Origin: Paractinoplanes pyxinae
Lineage (GTDB): Bacteria > Actinomycetota > Actinomycetes > Mycobacteriales > Micromonosporaceae
NCBI RefSeq assembly: GCF_026626335.1
Contig: NZ_JAPNTZ010000019.1
Coordinates: forward strand, 62,001 to 126,000
Reading direction: 5' to 3'
Length of the DNA: 64,000 bases
The position numbers and the translations under genes are program-made. Below the pieces are notes generated by a model. The model saw only the letters and a list, made by a program, of their open reading frames with translations. It was not told the origin of the DNA and did not search any database. Below are positions 16,172 to 25,183 of this stretch, in pieces. Positions within the stretch are counted from its first letter, which is position 1; each line of letters opens with the position of its first letter.

Positions 16172-19100
16172 TCACTTCTTGCGCTTGATCTGGATCGGGA
16201 TGTCTTGTTCCTCGATCGGATCGGGCTGGCCGTTCTTCCGGACGCCGTTACTGGCTCCGCTGAAGTGCCAGTTGCCGTTCTGATCGTTGAAGTACCGGTA
16301 GTAGACGGCCTTCTTGCCCTTGCCGATCTTGGCCCAGCGGACGCCCTCGATGTCGATGCTGTTCGCGAACTGCTCTTCCGCGTCGGCCGGCAGAACGCAC
16401 TTCCGCGGGTTGTACGGCTCCGTTCCGCCGTACGGGTCGTGGTGCCCGTTGTTCTCGTAGACCGGGGGCTTCGGCGGGTCCTCCGGAATCTTGACCGGGC
16501 AGTTGTGGACCAGAACCGCCGCGTTGCCGGCCGCCACGTAATAGGTCGGAACCTCGGCGATGCTGAGGTTGTGAACCTGGGTCGTCACGGTGCGTTCGGT
16601 GACCGTGGCGACCTGCACCCGATTGCCGTCCAGGCCCAGCAGCGGCATGCCCGCGGCCAGGGCCGAGGCCGGAACCCAGGCGTTCAGCGGCGGAACCCAG
16701 AACGGGTGGCTCTGGGTGGCCGAGACGACGACCGGCTCGGTGCTCGGGTTGTTGTCGTCGTCGATGCCGATGTCGATGATCCGCTTGACGCCGACGGACG
16801 TCGTGGTGCCCGCCACCGCCTTCGCCGCGACGCCGCCGACCGTCGGCTCGGTCGCCTGGACCTCGTCGTCCTTCTGGACCTGTTCGATAGCGACCCGGCG
16901 GCCACTGGCCAGCACGACCAGCGTGCCCGGAACGAAACTGCTTCCCTTGCACCGCTTGAAGAGCTTCTCGAACAGCTCCTTGATGGAGCGCAGCTTGTCC
17001 GAGTTCTTGAACGCCTTGATGCCGGTCGCGGCGTACCCCAGCACCGGAATGGCCGAGAAGCCGGACAGGATGCCACCGACGTAGTCGCCGCGACCGAACG
17101 AGACCGCCGCGTCGATGCCGTCGCACACCTCACCCGCGCCGGGGATCAGGCCGCAGGCCATAAGGGTGAACTGCAGGACGTCGAGCAGCAGTTCCTGGTT
17201 CTCGCCGACCAGTTCCTTGATGTCGCCGAGCATCGCGCAGCCGGAGGTGCCGTTGTTCGCCGGGTTGCTGCACTTGGCCGGGTCGATCAGCGCGCCGGCG
17301 AAGTCCTTGTACACCTTGATGCACTCGGACGACACCGCGGACGGATCGAGGACCAGACAGCCCCACGTCTTCTGGTCGTCGGCGGCGGTGCCCTGGCCGT
17401 CGGCGCCGCTGCCCGGAGCGGTGCTGCGCTGCTGCGCCTCCCACTCCTTCACCTTCGCCGAGTAGATCGCGGCGGCCTGCTTGGCCGCGACGTCGGCGGC
17501 CGCCGCGTCCTTGCCGGCCGCCTGCGCGTCCGCCCGAGCCGACTCCGCGGCCCGGTACGCCGCGGTGGCCGACTGCTGCGCCCGGTGCGACGCGGCCGTG
17601 GCGGTCGCGGCGGACTGGGCCGCCCGGCTGGCCGACGCCTGCGCCGAGTTGGCCGCGTTGCGGGCCGTGGTCGCGCTGGCGGCGGCCTGCTCGGCCGACT
17701 TCTGCGCGGCGGTGGCCGCGGTGGCGGCGTTCTGCCGGTGCTCTTCCGCCTTTGTGGACGCCGCCCGAGCCGCCGCGGCGAACTTGTCCGCGTCGGCCGA
17801 GAGGTTGCGCGCCCGCTGCGCCGCCTCGCCCGCCTTGTTGGCGTCGTAGAGCGCGGTGTTCGCGTACTGCTGGGCCTGCCCGACCAGCGCCCGCATCGAG
17901 TTGACGTGGGCCGTCTGCTCGGCGTCGAGCTGCGCGGCGTCGTAGCGGCCGACGGCCAGGAAGTACGACACGTACGAGGCCGGACCGGCCAGCGCGACCT
18001 GTCCCGCCGCCTTGACCTCGGGGCATTCGCAGTCCATGGCCCGGTACGCCAGCAGGCGCTCGTCGGCCGCCCGGGCCGCGTGCTGCCCGTCCCGCAGGAA
18101 CACATGCGCCTCGGTGGCCGTGCCGGCCAGCGCCTTCTGGGCCGCCGCCTTCAGGTTCGGCATGTCGGTCGCGGCCGCGATGATCGCGTAGAGCTTCTGC
18201 CGGTCGAGACCGACCTTGCCCGGGTAGGCCCGGGTGCGCAGGAACGCCTCGACTGTCGCGTCGTCACCGTTCAGCGCGGTCTGGACCGCGGTCTTCTCGG
18301 CCCCGTCGGGCAGCGTGTCGACCAGCCGCCAGGCCCGGGCCCGGTCGTCCTGGCCCGCCGCGAAGCGCCGGCCCTCGGTCAGCCACGACCGCAGCTCGGT
18401 CTCGCCGCCGGTCAGCACGGCCTCGGCGGCTTTCTTCGTCCAGTCGCCCCCGGTCGTGGTCAGCGCGAGGGCCGCCCGCCGCCCGTTGTCGAGCACCACC
18501 GCGGTCGAGGCGCCGGACACGCTCGCCTGGTCCAGCAGCTGCCGGGTGCCCGCGTCGATGCGGTCCTGCTCGGCGGTGTCCCAGGCCAGCGTCCGGTTCC
18601 ACGCCGCGGCCTCGCCGCCGGACGCGGTCACCGCCCGCTCGACGGTCAGCGCCTCCTGCGCGGCCAGCACACCCTGCTGGGTCCACTCGGCCCGTCGCGC
18701 CTCGTCCTCCTCGCGGGCCAGCTTCTCGACAGTGGCGGCGTCACCGGCCGCCTGCACGGCCAGGTTGGCCGACTCGACCGCCGCCTGTGCGCGCTCGTAC
18801 GCCTCCACCGCGGACTTGCGGCCCGCTTCGGCGGCCTCGGCAGCCCGGATGGCCGCCGCGGCCGCGTTGTCGGCGTGCTCGGCCGCCCGCGCCGCGAAGG
18901 CGAAGGCCTCCTGCGACGCCTTGGCCGCGGACGCGGCCAGGGCCTCGGCCCGGTCCGCCGCACGGTCGGCGGTGGCCGCCGCGGCGGCGGCCTCACCGGC
19001 CGCGTTACGGGCCCGAGCGGCCTGCGCGGCCGAGACGCCGGACTGCCGCCCGGCCTCGTCGGCGGCCAGACCGGCCGCGGCCGCGTTCCCGCTCGCCCGC

Positions 19101-20329
19101 TTGGCCGCCTGGGAGGCCGCCTTCGCCTGGGCCTGGGCCCGGTCGGACTCGGCCTTGACCTGGGCCAGCTCGCGCGCCTTGGCCGCCGCGTCGCGGGCCG
19201 CCTCGGCGGCCTCGCGGGCGAGCCGGGCGTCGCCGGCGTTCAGGTGGGCCGCCGACGCCGCCCGCTGGGCGCGGGCCGCCGCCTGCGCCGTCAGGGATGC
19301 CGCCGACTGGGCCCGCCGGGACGCGTCGGCCGCGACCCGGGCCGCCCGCATCGCCGCGTTCGAGGCGCTGATCGCCTCGCGGGCCGCGTTGGCCGCGCCC
19401 TGAGCGGCGTCCGCCGCCCGGCCGGCCGCCGCCGACGCCTTCGCCGCGTCCTTGCCGGCCGCCTTGGCCTCGGCCGCCGCGGTCTGGGCGGCGCCCTTGG
19501 CCTGCGCGGCCGCCTGCTCGGCCCGCTCCGAGGCCTCCTGAGCGGCCAGCGCCTCGCGTGCCGTGTCCAGCCCGGCGTCGCGGGCCTGCGTGGTCAGCGC
19601 GGTGAGCTGGGCCGTCTCTTTGTCCCGGGCCCGGGCCGTGAACTGGCCGCGAGCGAGGAAGTCGTGCAGTTGGTCGGCGGTGCCGGCCAGGGCCTCCTTG
19701 GCCGCGGCGTCCAGCACCGGACCGCTGTTGTTGACGGCGCCGGTGAGCATCCGCGTCGCCTCGAGCCGCTCGTCGGCGTACTGGGCCGCGTCCCGCCCCG
19801 AGCTCATGAACTCGGTCATGTCGTCGGCCGAGCCCTCGAGCGCCCGCTGAGCGGCCGCCTTCATGGTCGGGCCGCCGCCCTCGATGAGCCGGTAGGCGCG
19901 GATCCGCTCGTCCGCTTCGAACGGCTTGTGCCAGCCGTCGTCGATGAACGCCTGCACCTGGGCCCGGGAGCCGGCCAGGGCCTGCTCGGCCGCGCCCCGC
20001 ACGGTCGGACCGTCCATGGCCGCGAGCACCTGGGCCGCCGAGCGCTCGTCGGCCTCCATGGCCGCGTCGTAGCCGCTGTCCAGATAGGTCTGCAGGTCGG
20101 CGTCCGAGCCGGTCAGCGCGGCCTCGGCCGCCCGCCGCACCGACGGGCCGCCGGCCGAGAGGTCCCAGACCGCCTCCTGGCGGTCCATGTCCACGTCCTC
20201 GGCGGCCGCGGCGGGCGAACCCGCGGACAGCAGCGAGGCGAACAGGACCAGGACGAGAACGGTGGCCAAGGATCTGAGGCCGGAAAGGAAAGGCCCTGAT
20301 CTGATCAGGGCAGCATGATTGGACCGCAC
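16172..20329 (-). CDS. Secreted polymorphic toxin: ALF repeats, Ala-rich coiled coils, HINT domain, C-terminal toxin
   Basis: 1385 residues. A signal peptide ends near ASLLSAGSPAAAAE (residue ~43). ALF-type repeats (AxxAL-G----FL--G---A---DER pattern) occupy about 45-220 and recur at about 600-800. Long Ala-rich helices follow each block. A hydrophobic pre-toxin segment contains ACGLIPGAGEVCDGIDAA. The HINT autoprotease spans about 1127-1276, from CKGSSFVPGT to AAVLVHNC. The last ~109 residues are the variable toxin, with NNGHHDPYGG, KAVYYRYFNDQNGNWHF and a basic tail. That domain vaguely resembles BECR-fold RNases; the activity is unproved. Probably released by HINT cleavage to inhibit competitors. 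Confidence 0.85.
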   Translation of the reverse strand: MRSNHAALIRSGPFLSGLRSLATVLVLVLFASLLSAGSPAAAAEDVDMDRQEAVWDLSAGGPSVRRAAEAALTGSDADLQTYLDSGYDAAMEADERSAAQVLAAMDGPTVRGAAEQALAGSRAQVQAFIDDGWHKPFEADERIRAYRLIEGGGPTMKAAAQRALEGSADDMTEFMSSGRDAAQYADERLEATRMLTGAVNNSGPVLDAAAKEALAGTADQLHDFLARGQFTARARDKETAQLTALTTQARDAGLDTAREALAAQEASERAEQAAAQAKGAAQTAAAEAKAAGKDAAKASAAAGRAADAAQGAANAAREAISASNAAMRAARVAADASRRAQSAASLTAQAAARAQRAASAAHLNAGDARLAREAAEAARDAAAKARELAQVKAESDRAQAQAKAASQAAKRASGNAAAAGLAADEAGRQSGVSAAQAARARNAAGEAAAAAATADRAADRAEALAASAAKASQEAFAFAARAAEHADNAAAAAIRAAEAAEAGRKSAVEAYERAQAAVESANLAVQAAGDAATVEKLAREEDEARRAEWTQQGVLAAQEALTVERAVTASGGEAAAWNRTLAWDTAEQDRIDAGTRQLLDQASVSGASTAVVLDNGRRAALALTTTGGDWTKKAAEAVLTGGETELRSWLTEGRRFAAGQDDRARAWRLVDTLPDGAEKTAVQTALNGDDATVEAFLRTRAYPGKVGLDRQKLYAIIAAATDMPNLKAAAQKALAGTATEAHVFLRDGQHAARAADERLLAYRAMDCECPEVKAAGQVALAGPASYVSYFLAVGRYDAAQLDAEQTAHVNSMRALVGQAQQYANTALYDANKAGEAAQRARNLSADADKFAAAARAASTKAEEHRQNAATAATAAQKSAEQAAASATTARNAANSAQASASRAAQSAATATAASHRAQQSATAAYRAAESARADAQAAGKDAAAADVAAKQAAAIYSAKVKEWEAQQRSTAPGSGADGQGTAADDQKTWGCLVLDPSAVSSECIKVYKDFAGALIDPAKCSNPANNGTSGCAMLGDIKELVGENQELLLDVLQFTLMACGLIPGAGEVCDGIDAAVSFGRGDYVGGILSGFSAIPVLGYAATGIKAFKNSDKLRSIKELFEKLFKRCKGSSFVPGTLVVLASGRRVAIEQVQKDDEVQATEPTVGGVAAKAVAGTTTSVGVKRIIDIGIDDDNNPSTEPVVVSATQSHPFWVPPLNAWVPASALAAGMPLLGLDGNRVQVATVTERTVTTQVHNLSIAEVPTYYVAAGNAAVLVHNCPVKIPEDPPKPPVYENNGHHDPYGGTEPYNPRKCVLPADAEEQFANSIDIEGVRWAKIGKGKKAVYYRYFNDQNGNWHFSGASNGVRKNGQPDPIEEQDIPIQIKRKK

Positions 20330-20516
20330 TGTGACGGCACCCCCCGTGGAAGCTGTACAAGGCGCCCGGAGGATATCGAAGATCGCCGTTGGCCAACAAC
20401 TCTGCGCACAGAGTCACACCGGGTTGCGGGCATTGATCACCGCGGATAGGGTTCCAGCCGCCGGCTCTCGCCACGGGGGTGAGTGAGCGGCCACATTCTC
20501 AACGGGGGAAACAAAC

Positions 20517-21038
20517 ATGAAGGGTGCCAAGGCGCTCTCGGCTCTTGCTGTCCTCGCGGTCGCCGGCGGTATCGGCGTGGCCGTCTCGGGCGTCACCGCG
20601 GCCCAAGCCGATGACACACCGCCGTCGCTGGTCGAGGACTACACCCACCCGGGCGCCGCAGCCATCCTGGCCGAGCACGACCTGAAACTGTTCAAGGGTG
20701 ACGGGCACATCCTGTTCGACTCCAAGCGCACCCTCGACGACGGCCAATGCCCGGTCGGGCTCATCCAGGTCGAGAAATCCACCGCCGGCCTGCCACCGTT
20801 CGGCTACTACTACTGCTTCAAGAGCATCGGCACCAAGGGCTTCCTCACCCTCGAGGTCCCCGGCACCTTCGGCGTCCGCGGCGGCACCGAAGACCTGATC
20901 GTCAAGGCCAAAGTCTCCGGCGACCCCAACGCCGAAACCAAGGAGTTCGAGGTCGAGCCCAACGAGCCCGTCGCGATCGACCCCGGCGCGGGCAACGACT
21001 TCCCCAAGGCCGTCCTGGTCGAGATCCGCATGAGCTGA
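20517..21038 (+). CDS. Secreted hypothetical protein
   Basis: 173 residues. A signal peptide (MKGAKALSALAVLAVAGGIG, cleaved after AQA near residue 31) precedes a small beta-rich domain with two Cys (QCPVGLI and YYYCFKS), which could form a disulfide. No family recognised. GGGGGAAA lies upstream of the ATG. It is divergent from the toxin gene; the 187-nt intergenic region must hold both promoters. Confidence 0.75.
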   Translation: MKGAKALSALAVLAVAGGIGVAVSGVTAAQADDTPPSLVEDYTHPGAAAILAEHDLKLFKGDGHILFDSKRTLDDGQCPVGLIQVEKSTAGLPPFGYYYCFKSIGTKGFLTLEVPGTFGVRGGTEDLIVKAKVSGDPNAETKEFEVEPNEPVAIDPGAGNDFPKAVLVEIRMS

Positions 21039-21052
21039 CCACCCGCGACGAC

Positions 21053-22414
21053 CTAGCGGCGCGGCTCCAGCATGTCCTCGAAGGGCAGCTCGGCGGCCGG
21101 CCGCTGGGTCAGGGTGGTGGCAGTGACGCCGGCCCAGCGGCGCAGCGTGGCGGTGGCCTCGGCGGCGTCGGCCGGGTTCAGGCGTGAGATGTTCGCGCCG
21201 TGGTTGGCGCCGGGCGCGACGTAGAGCGCGGAATCCCGCCGGCTCGGCGTGAAGCGCTCGGCGCCCCACGGGTCGTTCTCGCCGTAGACGAACATCATGC
21301 GCTGCGACAACGTGCGCACCCAGAGGTCGACGTCGATCATCGGCAGCGGGTTGTGCGGACGGCGCAGCTCGGCCGGCAGCGACGAGTTCGCCGTGTAGAG
21401 GCCGGGGTAGCGCCGCAGGCCGCGCAGGTGCTCGAAGCCCAGCGACGGCCAGCCGAGCTGGGTGGCCGCCTGGTAGTAGTACGGGAAATAGGGTTCGAGG
21501 CCCTGGTCGGTGTAGAACGACCAGCCGGCCACGCCGTCGATCCAGTCGAACAGCTCGTCGTCGGTGGCGGTGGCGGGCGGCACGTCCGCGCAGTCGGCGG
21601 CCAGGCTGTACTGCCAGAACGCCCACACCGTGTCGAGCACGGTCATCTCGAACGCCCGGTCGGCCGTCCCGAGCGTCCGCGCGTACGACAAACCCGACGC
21701 TTCCAGGCGGGGCACGAGCCGATCCCGCCGCTTCAACGCCTCTTTCTGCACGGTGTCGAGCGCGCTGCGGCAGGCGGGGTCGCCCACCGTACGGAAGAAC
21801 CGGTCGTACGCCCCGTCTAGGTCGTTCAGCGAGTCGTTGGGCGCCACATAGGCCACCACGCCGTCGATGTCGTTCGGATAGAACCGCCGGTGGTAGACCG
21901 ACGTCATGCCGCCCTTGCTGGCTCCCGTCTGGATCCACTTGGCCGAGTAGATGGTCTTGAGCGCCTGCACGATCCGGTGCTCGTCGCTCGCCTCCTGCCA
22001 GATGGTCAGGTCCGACCAGTCGGCCGGCGCCGGCCGTGACGGCGTGAAGAAGCGGTGCTCCACCGACACCTGGTTGGCGTCCAGCAGCCGGGTCGGCTCG
22101 GTGCGCCCGGCCGTCGGGTTGGCCGCCAGCCCGTACCCACCGGTCGCCAGCACCACCGGAGCGTCGACCGACCGGTGCAGCAGCGTGAGTCGTTGCTCGT
22201 ACGTGCCCTGACCCGGATGCCGATGGTCGGCCGGCTGGCGATAGGTGAGCACGAAGAACCGGTAGCCGGTGGGCGCGCTCTCCGAGACGACGGTCAGCCC
22301 GGGGATCGCCTTCAGGCGGTCGAGCAGATCGTCGGCCGCGGCCCGGGCCGGCGACGCGACCACGAAGGACGGCAGGAGGAGCGCGAGCACGGCAAGCAAG
22401 CGACGCATTGACAC
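21053..22414 (-). CDS. Secreted S37-family (PS-10) tripeptidyl aminopeptidase-like peptidase
   Basis: 453 residues with a Sec signal peptide (MRRLLAVLALLLPSFVVASP). The sequence matches the actinobacterial peptidase S37 group. VEHRFFTPSRP precedes the nucleophile Ser in QTGASKGGMTSVYHRRFYP; GENDPWGAERF gives the Asp region and GANHGANI the His. It would release N-terminal peptides extracellularly. It starts with GTG at 22414, with an ATG two codons on. Convergent, 15 nt apart, with the secreted hypothetical gene. Confidence 0.85.
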   Translation of the reverse strand: MSMRRLLAVLALLLPSFVVASPARAAADDLLDRLKAIPGLTVVSESAPTGYRFFVLTYRQPADHRHPGQGTYEQRLTLLHRSVDAPVVLATGGYGLAANPTAGRTEPTRLLDANQVSVEHRFFTPSRPAPADWSDLTIWQEASDEHRIVQALKTIYSAKWIQTGASKGGMTSVYHRRFYPNDIDGVVAYVAPNDSLNDLDGAYDRFFRTVGDPACRSALDTVQKEALKRRDRLVPRLEASGLSYARTLGTADRAFEMTVLDTVWAFWQYSLAADCADVPPATATDDELFDWIDGVAGWSFYTDQGLEPYFPYYYQAATQLGWPSLGFEHLRGLRRYPGLYTANSSLPAELRRPHNPLPMIDVDLWVRTLSQRMMFVYGENDPWGAERFTPSRRDSALYVAPGANHGANISRLNPADAAEATATLRRWAGVTATTLTQRPAAELPFEDMLEPRR

Positions 22415-22428
22415 ATACTAATGAGCGG

Positions 22429-23430
22429 TCAAGAGGTCAGGTCGAGAGCGATGTCCACGATCAGGTCCTCCTGACCGCCGACCAGACCCCGCTTGCCCAC
22501 CTCGACCAGCAGGTCGCGCACGTCCACGCCGTACCGCTCGGCCGCCACCTCGGCGTGCCGCAGGAACGAGCTGTAGACGCCCGCGTAGCCGAGGGTCAGC
22601 GTCTCGCGGTCGACCCGCACCGGGCGGTCCTGCAGCGGGCGCACGAGGTCCTCGGCCGCGTCCTGCAGCGCGAACAGGTCGCAGTTGTGCTCCCAGCCCT
22701 TGAGGTTGGCCACGGCCACGAACGGCTCGATCGGGCAGTTGCCGGCGCCCGCGCCCTGACCCGCAAGGGAGGCGTCGACCCGGTACACACCTTCCTCGAC
22801 GGCGACCATCGAGTTGGCCACCGACAGTGACAGGTTCTCGTGGGCGTGGATGCCGATCTCGGTGGCCGGGTCGAGCACGTCGCGGTAGGCCCGGATCCGG
22901 TCCCGTACGCCGTCCATCATCAGCCGGCCGCCGGAGTCGGTGACGTAGACGCAGTGGGCGCCGTACGACTCCATCAGCTTGGCCTGCTCGGCCAGAAGAG
23001 AAGGGGGCGCCATGTGGCTCATCATCAGGAAGCCGCTGACGTCCATGCCCAGTTCGCGCGCGGTGGCGATGTGCTGCGCGGAGACGTCGGCCTCGGTGCA
23101 GTGGGTGGCGATCCGGACCGAGCGGACCCCCAGCGCGTACGCCTGCTTGAGCTCGGCGATCGTGCCGATGCCGGGCAGCAGCAGCGTGGTCAGGCGGGCC
23201 CGCGAGATGTTGGCCGCCGCCACCTCCAGCCACTCCCAGTCGGTGTGCGAGCCCGGCCCGTACGTCAGGCTGCTGCCGGCCAGGCCGTCGCCGTGCGACA
23301 CCTCGATGCCGTCCACGCCGGCCGCATCGAGCGCCCCGACGATCTTGGCCACCGAGTCGAGTTCCATCCGGTGCCGGACGGCGTGCATCCCGTCCCGCAA
23401 CGTCACGTCCTGCACAAAGATCTTCGTCAT
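22429..23430 (-). CDS. mhpE: 4-hydroxy-2-oxovalerate aldolase
   Basis: A 333-residue DmpG/MhpE-type class II aldolase. VTLRDGMHAVRHRME holds the metal-binding Asp and catalytic residues of the HMGL-like barrel. IGIHAHENLSLSVANSM has the metal-ligand His pair, and the C-terminal DmpG communication domain ends YAGVYSSFLRHAEVAAERYG. It splits 4-hydroxy-2-oxopentanoate into pyruvate and acetaldehyde and channels acetaldehyde to the dehydrogenase encoded immediately upstream (ATGA overlap). Last gene of the lower meta-cleavage operon. Confidence 0.95.
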   Translation of the reverse strand: MTKIFVQDVTLRDGMHAVRHRMELDSVAKIVGALDAAGVDGIEVSHGDGLAGSSLTYGPGSHTDWEWLEVAAANISRARLTTLLLPGIGTIAELKQAYALGVRSVRIATHCTEADVSAQHIATARELGMDVSGFLMMSHMAPPSLLAEQAKLMESYGAHCVYVTDSGGRLMMDGVRDRIRAYRDVLDPATEIGIHAHENLSLSVANSMVAVEEGVYRVDASLAGQGAGAGNCPIEPFVAVANLKGWEHNCDLFALQDAAEDLVRPLQDRPVRVDRETLTLGYAGVYSSFLRHAEVAAERYGVDVRDLLVEVGKRGLVGGQEDLIVDIALDLTS

Positions 23431-24353
23431 GCCGCAAGCCTCTCCGCCGCGGCGATGGCCGCCGAAGTCATGATGTCGAGATTTCCCGCGTACGCCGGCA
23501 GGTAGTGGGCGGCGCCTTCGACCTCGAGGAAGACCGACACCTGATGGGTCACGGCGGCCGCACCGACGAGAGTGTGCACCGGTTGCCCGTCCGGAATGGG
23601 GTTGATCTGCACCTGCTGCTTGAGCCGGTAGCCGGGCACGTACCCCGCCACCACCTTGACCATCTGCTCCACCGAGTCCTTGATCGCCTCGCGCGTCTCG
23701 GCCTCGGGCGCGTCGACCAGGCACAGCACCGTGTCTCGCATGATCAGCGGCGGCTCGGCCGGGTTCAGCACGATCAGCGCCTTGCCCCGGCCCGCTCCCC
23801 CGACCTTCTCGATGGCCTGCGCGGTCGTCTCGGTGAACTCGTCGATGTTGGCGCGGGTGCCCGGCCCGGCGGACTTCGACGCGATCGACGCGACAATTTC
23901 CGCGTACGGAACGGGCGCGACCTTCGAAACGGCGGCCACGATCGGAATCGTGGCCTGACCGCCGCAGGTGACCATGTTGATGTTCCGCGCCCCGGCTTCG
24001 AGGTCGAGGTTGACCGCCGGCACCACGAACGGCCCGATGGCGGCCGGGGTCAGATCGACAAGAATTTTCCCGTACGGCTCGAGCTTGGCCGCATTGGCGA
24101 CATAGGCCCCGGCCGAGGTGGCGTCGAAGACGATTTTGATGTCCTCGAAGCCGGGCATGGCGATCAGCCCGTCCACGCCCTCGGCCGTGGTGGGCACGCC
24201 CAGCCGTCCGGCCCGCGCCAGCCCGTCCGAGGCGGGGTCGATGCCGACCATCGCCACGATCTCCAGCGTCTCCGAGAGGCGCAGAATTTTGATCATCAGG
24301 TCGGTGCCGATGTTGCCCGACCCGATGACGGCCACCTTCACCTTCGTACGCAT
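23427..24353 (-). CDS. mhpF: Acetaldehyde dehydrogenase (acylating)
   Basis: A 308-residue DmpF/MhpF-type enzyme. AVIGSGNIGTDLMIKIL is the NAD-binding Rossmann motif, and the catalytic Cys is in NMVTCGGQATIPIV. It converts acetaldehyde, NAD+ and CoA to acetyl-CoA in a complex with the aldolase. Full length for the family. Its start shares one base with the hydratase stop (TGATG) and its stop overlaps the aldolase start, so all three genes are coupled. Confidence 0.96.
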   Translation of the reverse strand: MRTKVKVAVIGSGNIGTDLMIKILRLSETLEIVAMVGIDPASDGLARAGRLGVPTTAEGVDGLIAMPGFEDIKIVFDATSAGAYVANAAKLEPYGKILVDLTPAAIGPFVVPAVNLDLEAGARNINMVTCGGQATIPIVAAVSKVAPVPYAEIVASIASKSAGPGTRANIDEFTETTAQAIEKVGGAGRGKALIVLNPAEPPLIMRDTVLCLVDAPEAETREAIKDSVEQMVKVVAGYVPGYRLKQQVQINPIPDGQPVHTLVGAAAVTHQVSVFLEVEGAAHYLPAYAGNLDIMTSAAIAAAERLAA

Positions 24354-25123
24354 CAGTTCTCCCCGAAGTTGGCCGAGACCGTGCCCAGCCCGCTCAGCGT
24401 GGCCGTGACCTGCATGCCCGGCGTCACCGGAACCATCGGCCCGAGCGCGCCGGACAGCACGACCTGACCCTCGCGCAGCGGCTCACCGTGGTCCCGGGCC
24501 GCCGCCGCCAGCCAGGCCAGCGCCGCGAGCGGGTCGCCCAGGCAGGCCGCGCCCGAGCCCTTGGAGACGACGGCGCCGTCGACGCTCATCTCCATCTGGA
24601 TGTCGACCGGCCGCAGCGCGCCCAGCCCCACCCGCTGGTCGCCCAGCACGAACAGGGCGCTGGAGGCGTTGTCGGCGATCGTGTCGGCGATGCTGATGTC
24701 CCACCCGGCGATCCGGCTGTCCACGATCTCGAGCGCGGGCGCCATCACCTCGACCGCGGCGGCGACGTCGGCCGGCGTGAAGTCGCCGGTCAGGTCGGCC
24801 CGCAGCAGGAACGCCACCTCGGCCTCGACCCGCGGCTGCAGCAGGCTGCCCACCGGCACCGGGTCGTCCGCGCTGACGTCCATGTCGTCGAAGAGCACGC
24901 CGAAGTCGGGCTGGTCGACCCCGAGCTGCTTCTGCACGGCGGGCGAGGTCAGGCCGATCTTGTGCCCGACGATCCGGGCCGTGCGCAGCCGCAGCTCGGT
25001 CAGTTCCCGCTGGACGGCGTACGCGGCCTCGACGTCGTCGGAGCCGATCAGGTCGCGGACGGGCGGGCACGGGGTCTTCGTGCGCTGCGCGTCGAGCAGG
25101 CGTTGCGCCGCGGGCGTAGTCAT
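24353..25123 (-). CDS. mhpD: 2-keto-4-pentenoate hydratase
   Basis: A 256-residue MhpD/DmpE-type hydratase of the FAH superfamily. IVGHKIGLTSPAVQKQLGV and the metal ligands in RVEAEVAFLL and LEIVDSRIAGW are seen. It hydrates 2-hydroxypenta-2,4-dienoate to 4-hydroxy-2-oxopentanoate. The ATG at 25123 is chosen because the conserved sequence begins there; the operon promoter lies between it and the IclR gene, where a palindrome sits at 25167-25183. First gene of the lower operon; its substrate is the expected product of the hydrolase at 5.3-6.2 kb. Confidence 0.94.
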   Translation of the reverse strand: MTTPAAQRLLDAQRTKTPCPPVRDLIGSDDVEAAYAVQRELTELRLRTARIVGHKIGLTSPAVQKQLGVDQPDFGVLFDDMDVSADDPVPVGSLLQPRVEAEVAFLLRADLTGDFTPADVAAAVEVMAPALEIVDSRIAGWDISIADTIADNASSALFVLGDQRVGLGALRPVDIQMEMSVDGAVVSKGSGAACLGDPLAALAWLAAAARDHGEPLREGQVVLSGALGPMVPVTPGMQVTATLSGLGTVSANFGEN

Positions 25124-25166
25124 GGGCCGACCATGCCTGATTTCCGGCCGCCCCGGGAACGAAAGA

Positions 25167-25183
25167 GTTCCGCTAGGCGGAAC
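25167..25183. promoter_or_regulatory. IclR operator palindrome of the lower meta-cleavage operon
   Basis: GTTCCGCTAGGCGGAAC: 7-bp arms around TAG on the plus strand; on the minus strand the central CTA/TAG is the stop codon of the second IclR gene (25175-25173). It lies 43 nt upstream of the hydratase start. It matches the palindromes of the first IclR locus as GTYCCGC-NNN-GCGGRAC. Confidence 0.75.

Noticed and set aside
15725..20299. A 1524-residue plus-strand open frame opposite the toxin gene
   Set aside because: It is the antisense of the Ala-rich toxin gene. The Arg/Gly/Val-rich product has no domain, while the minus strand has a signal peptide, ALF repeats and HINT.
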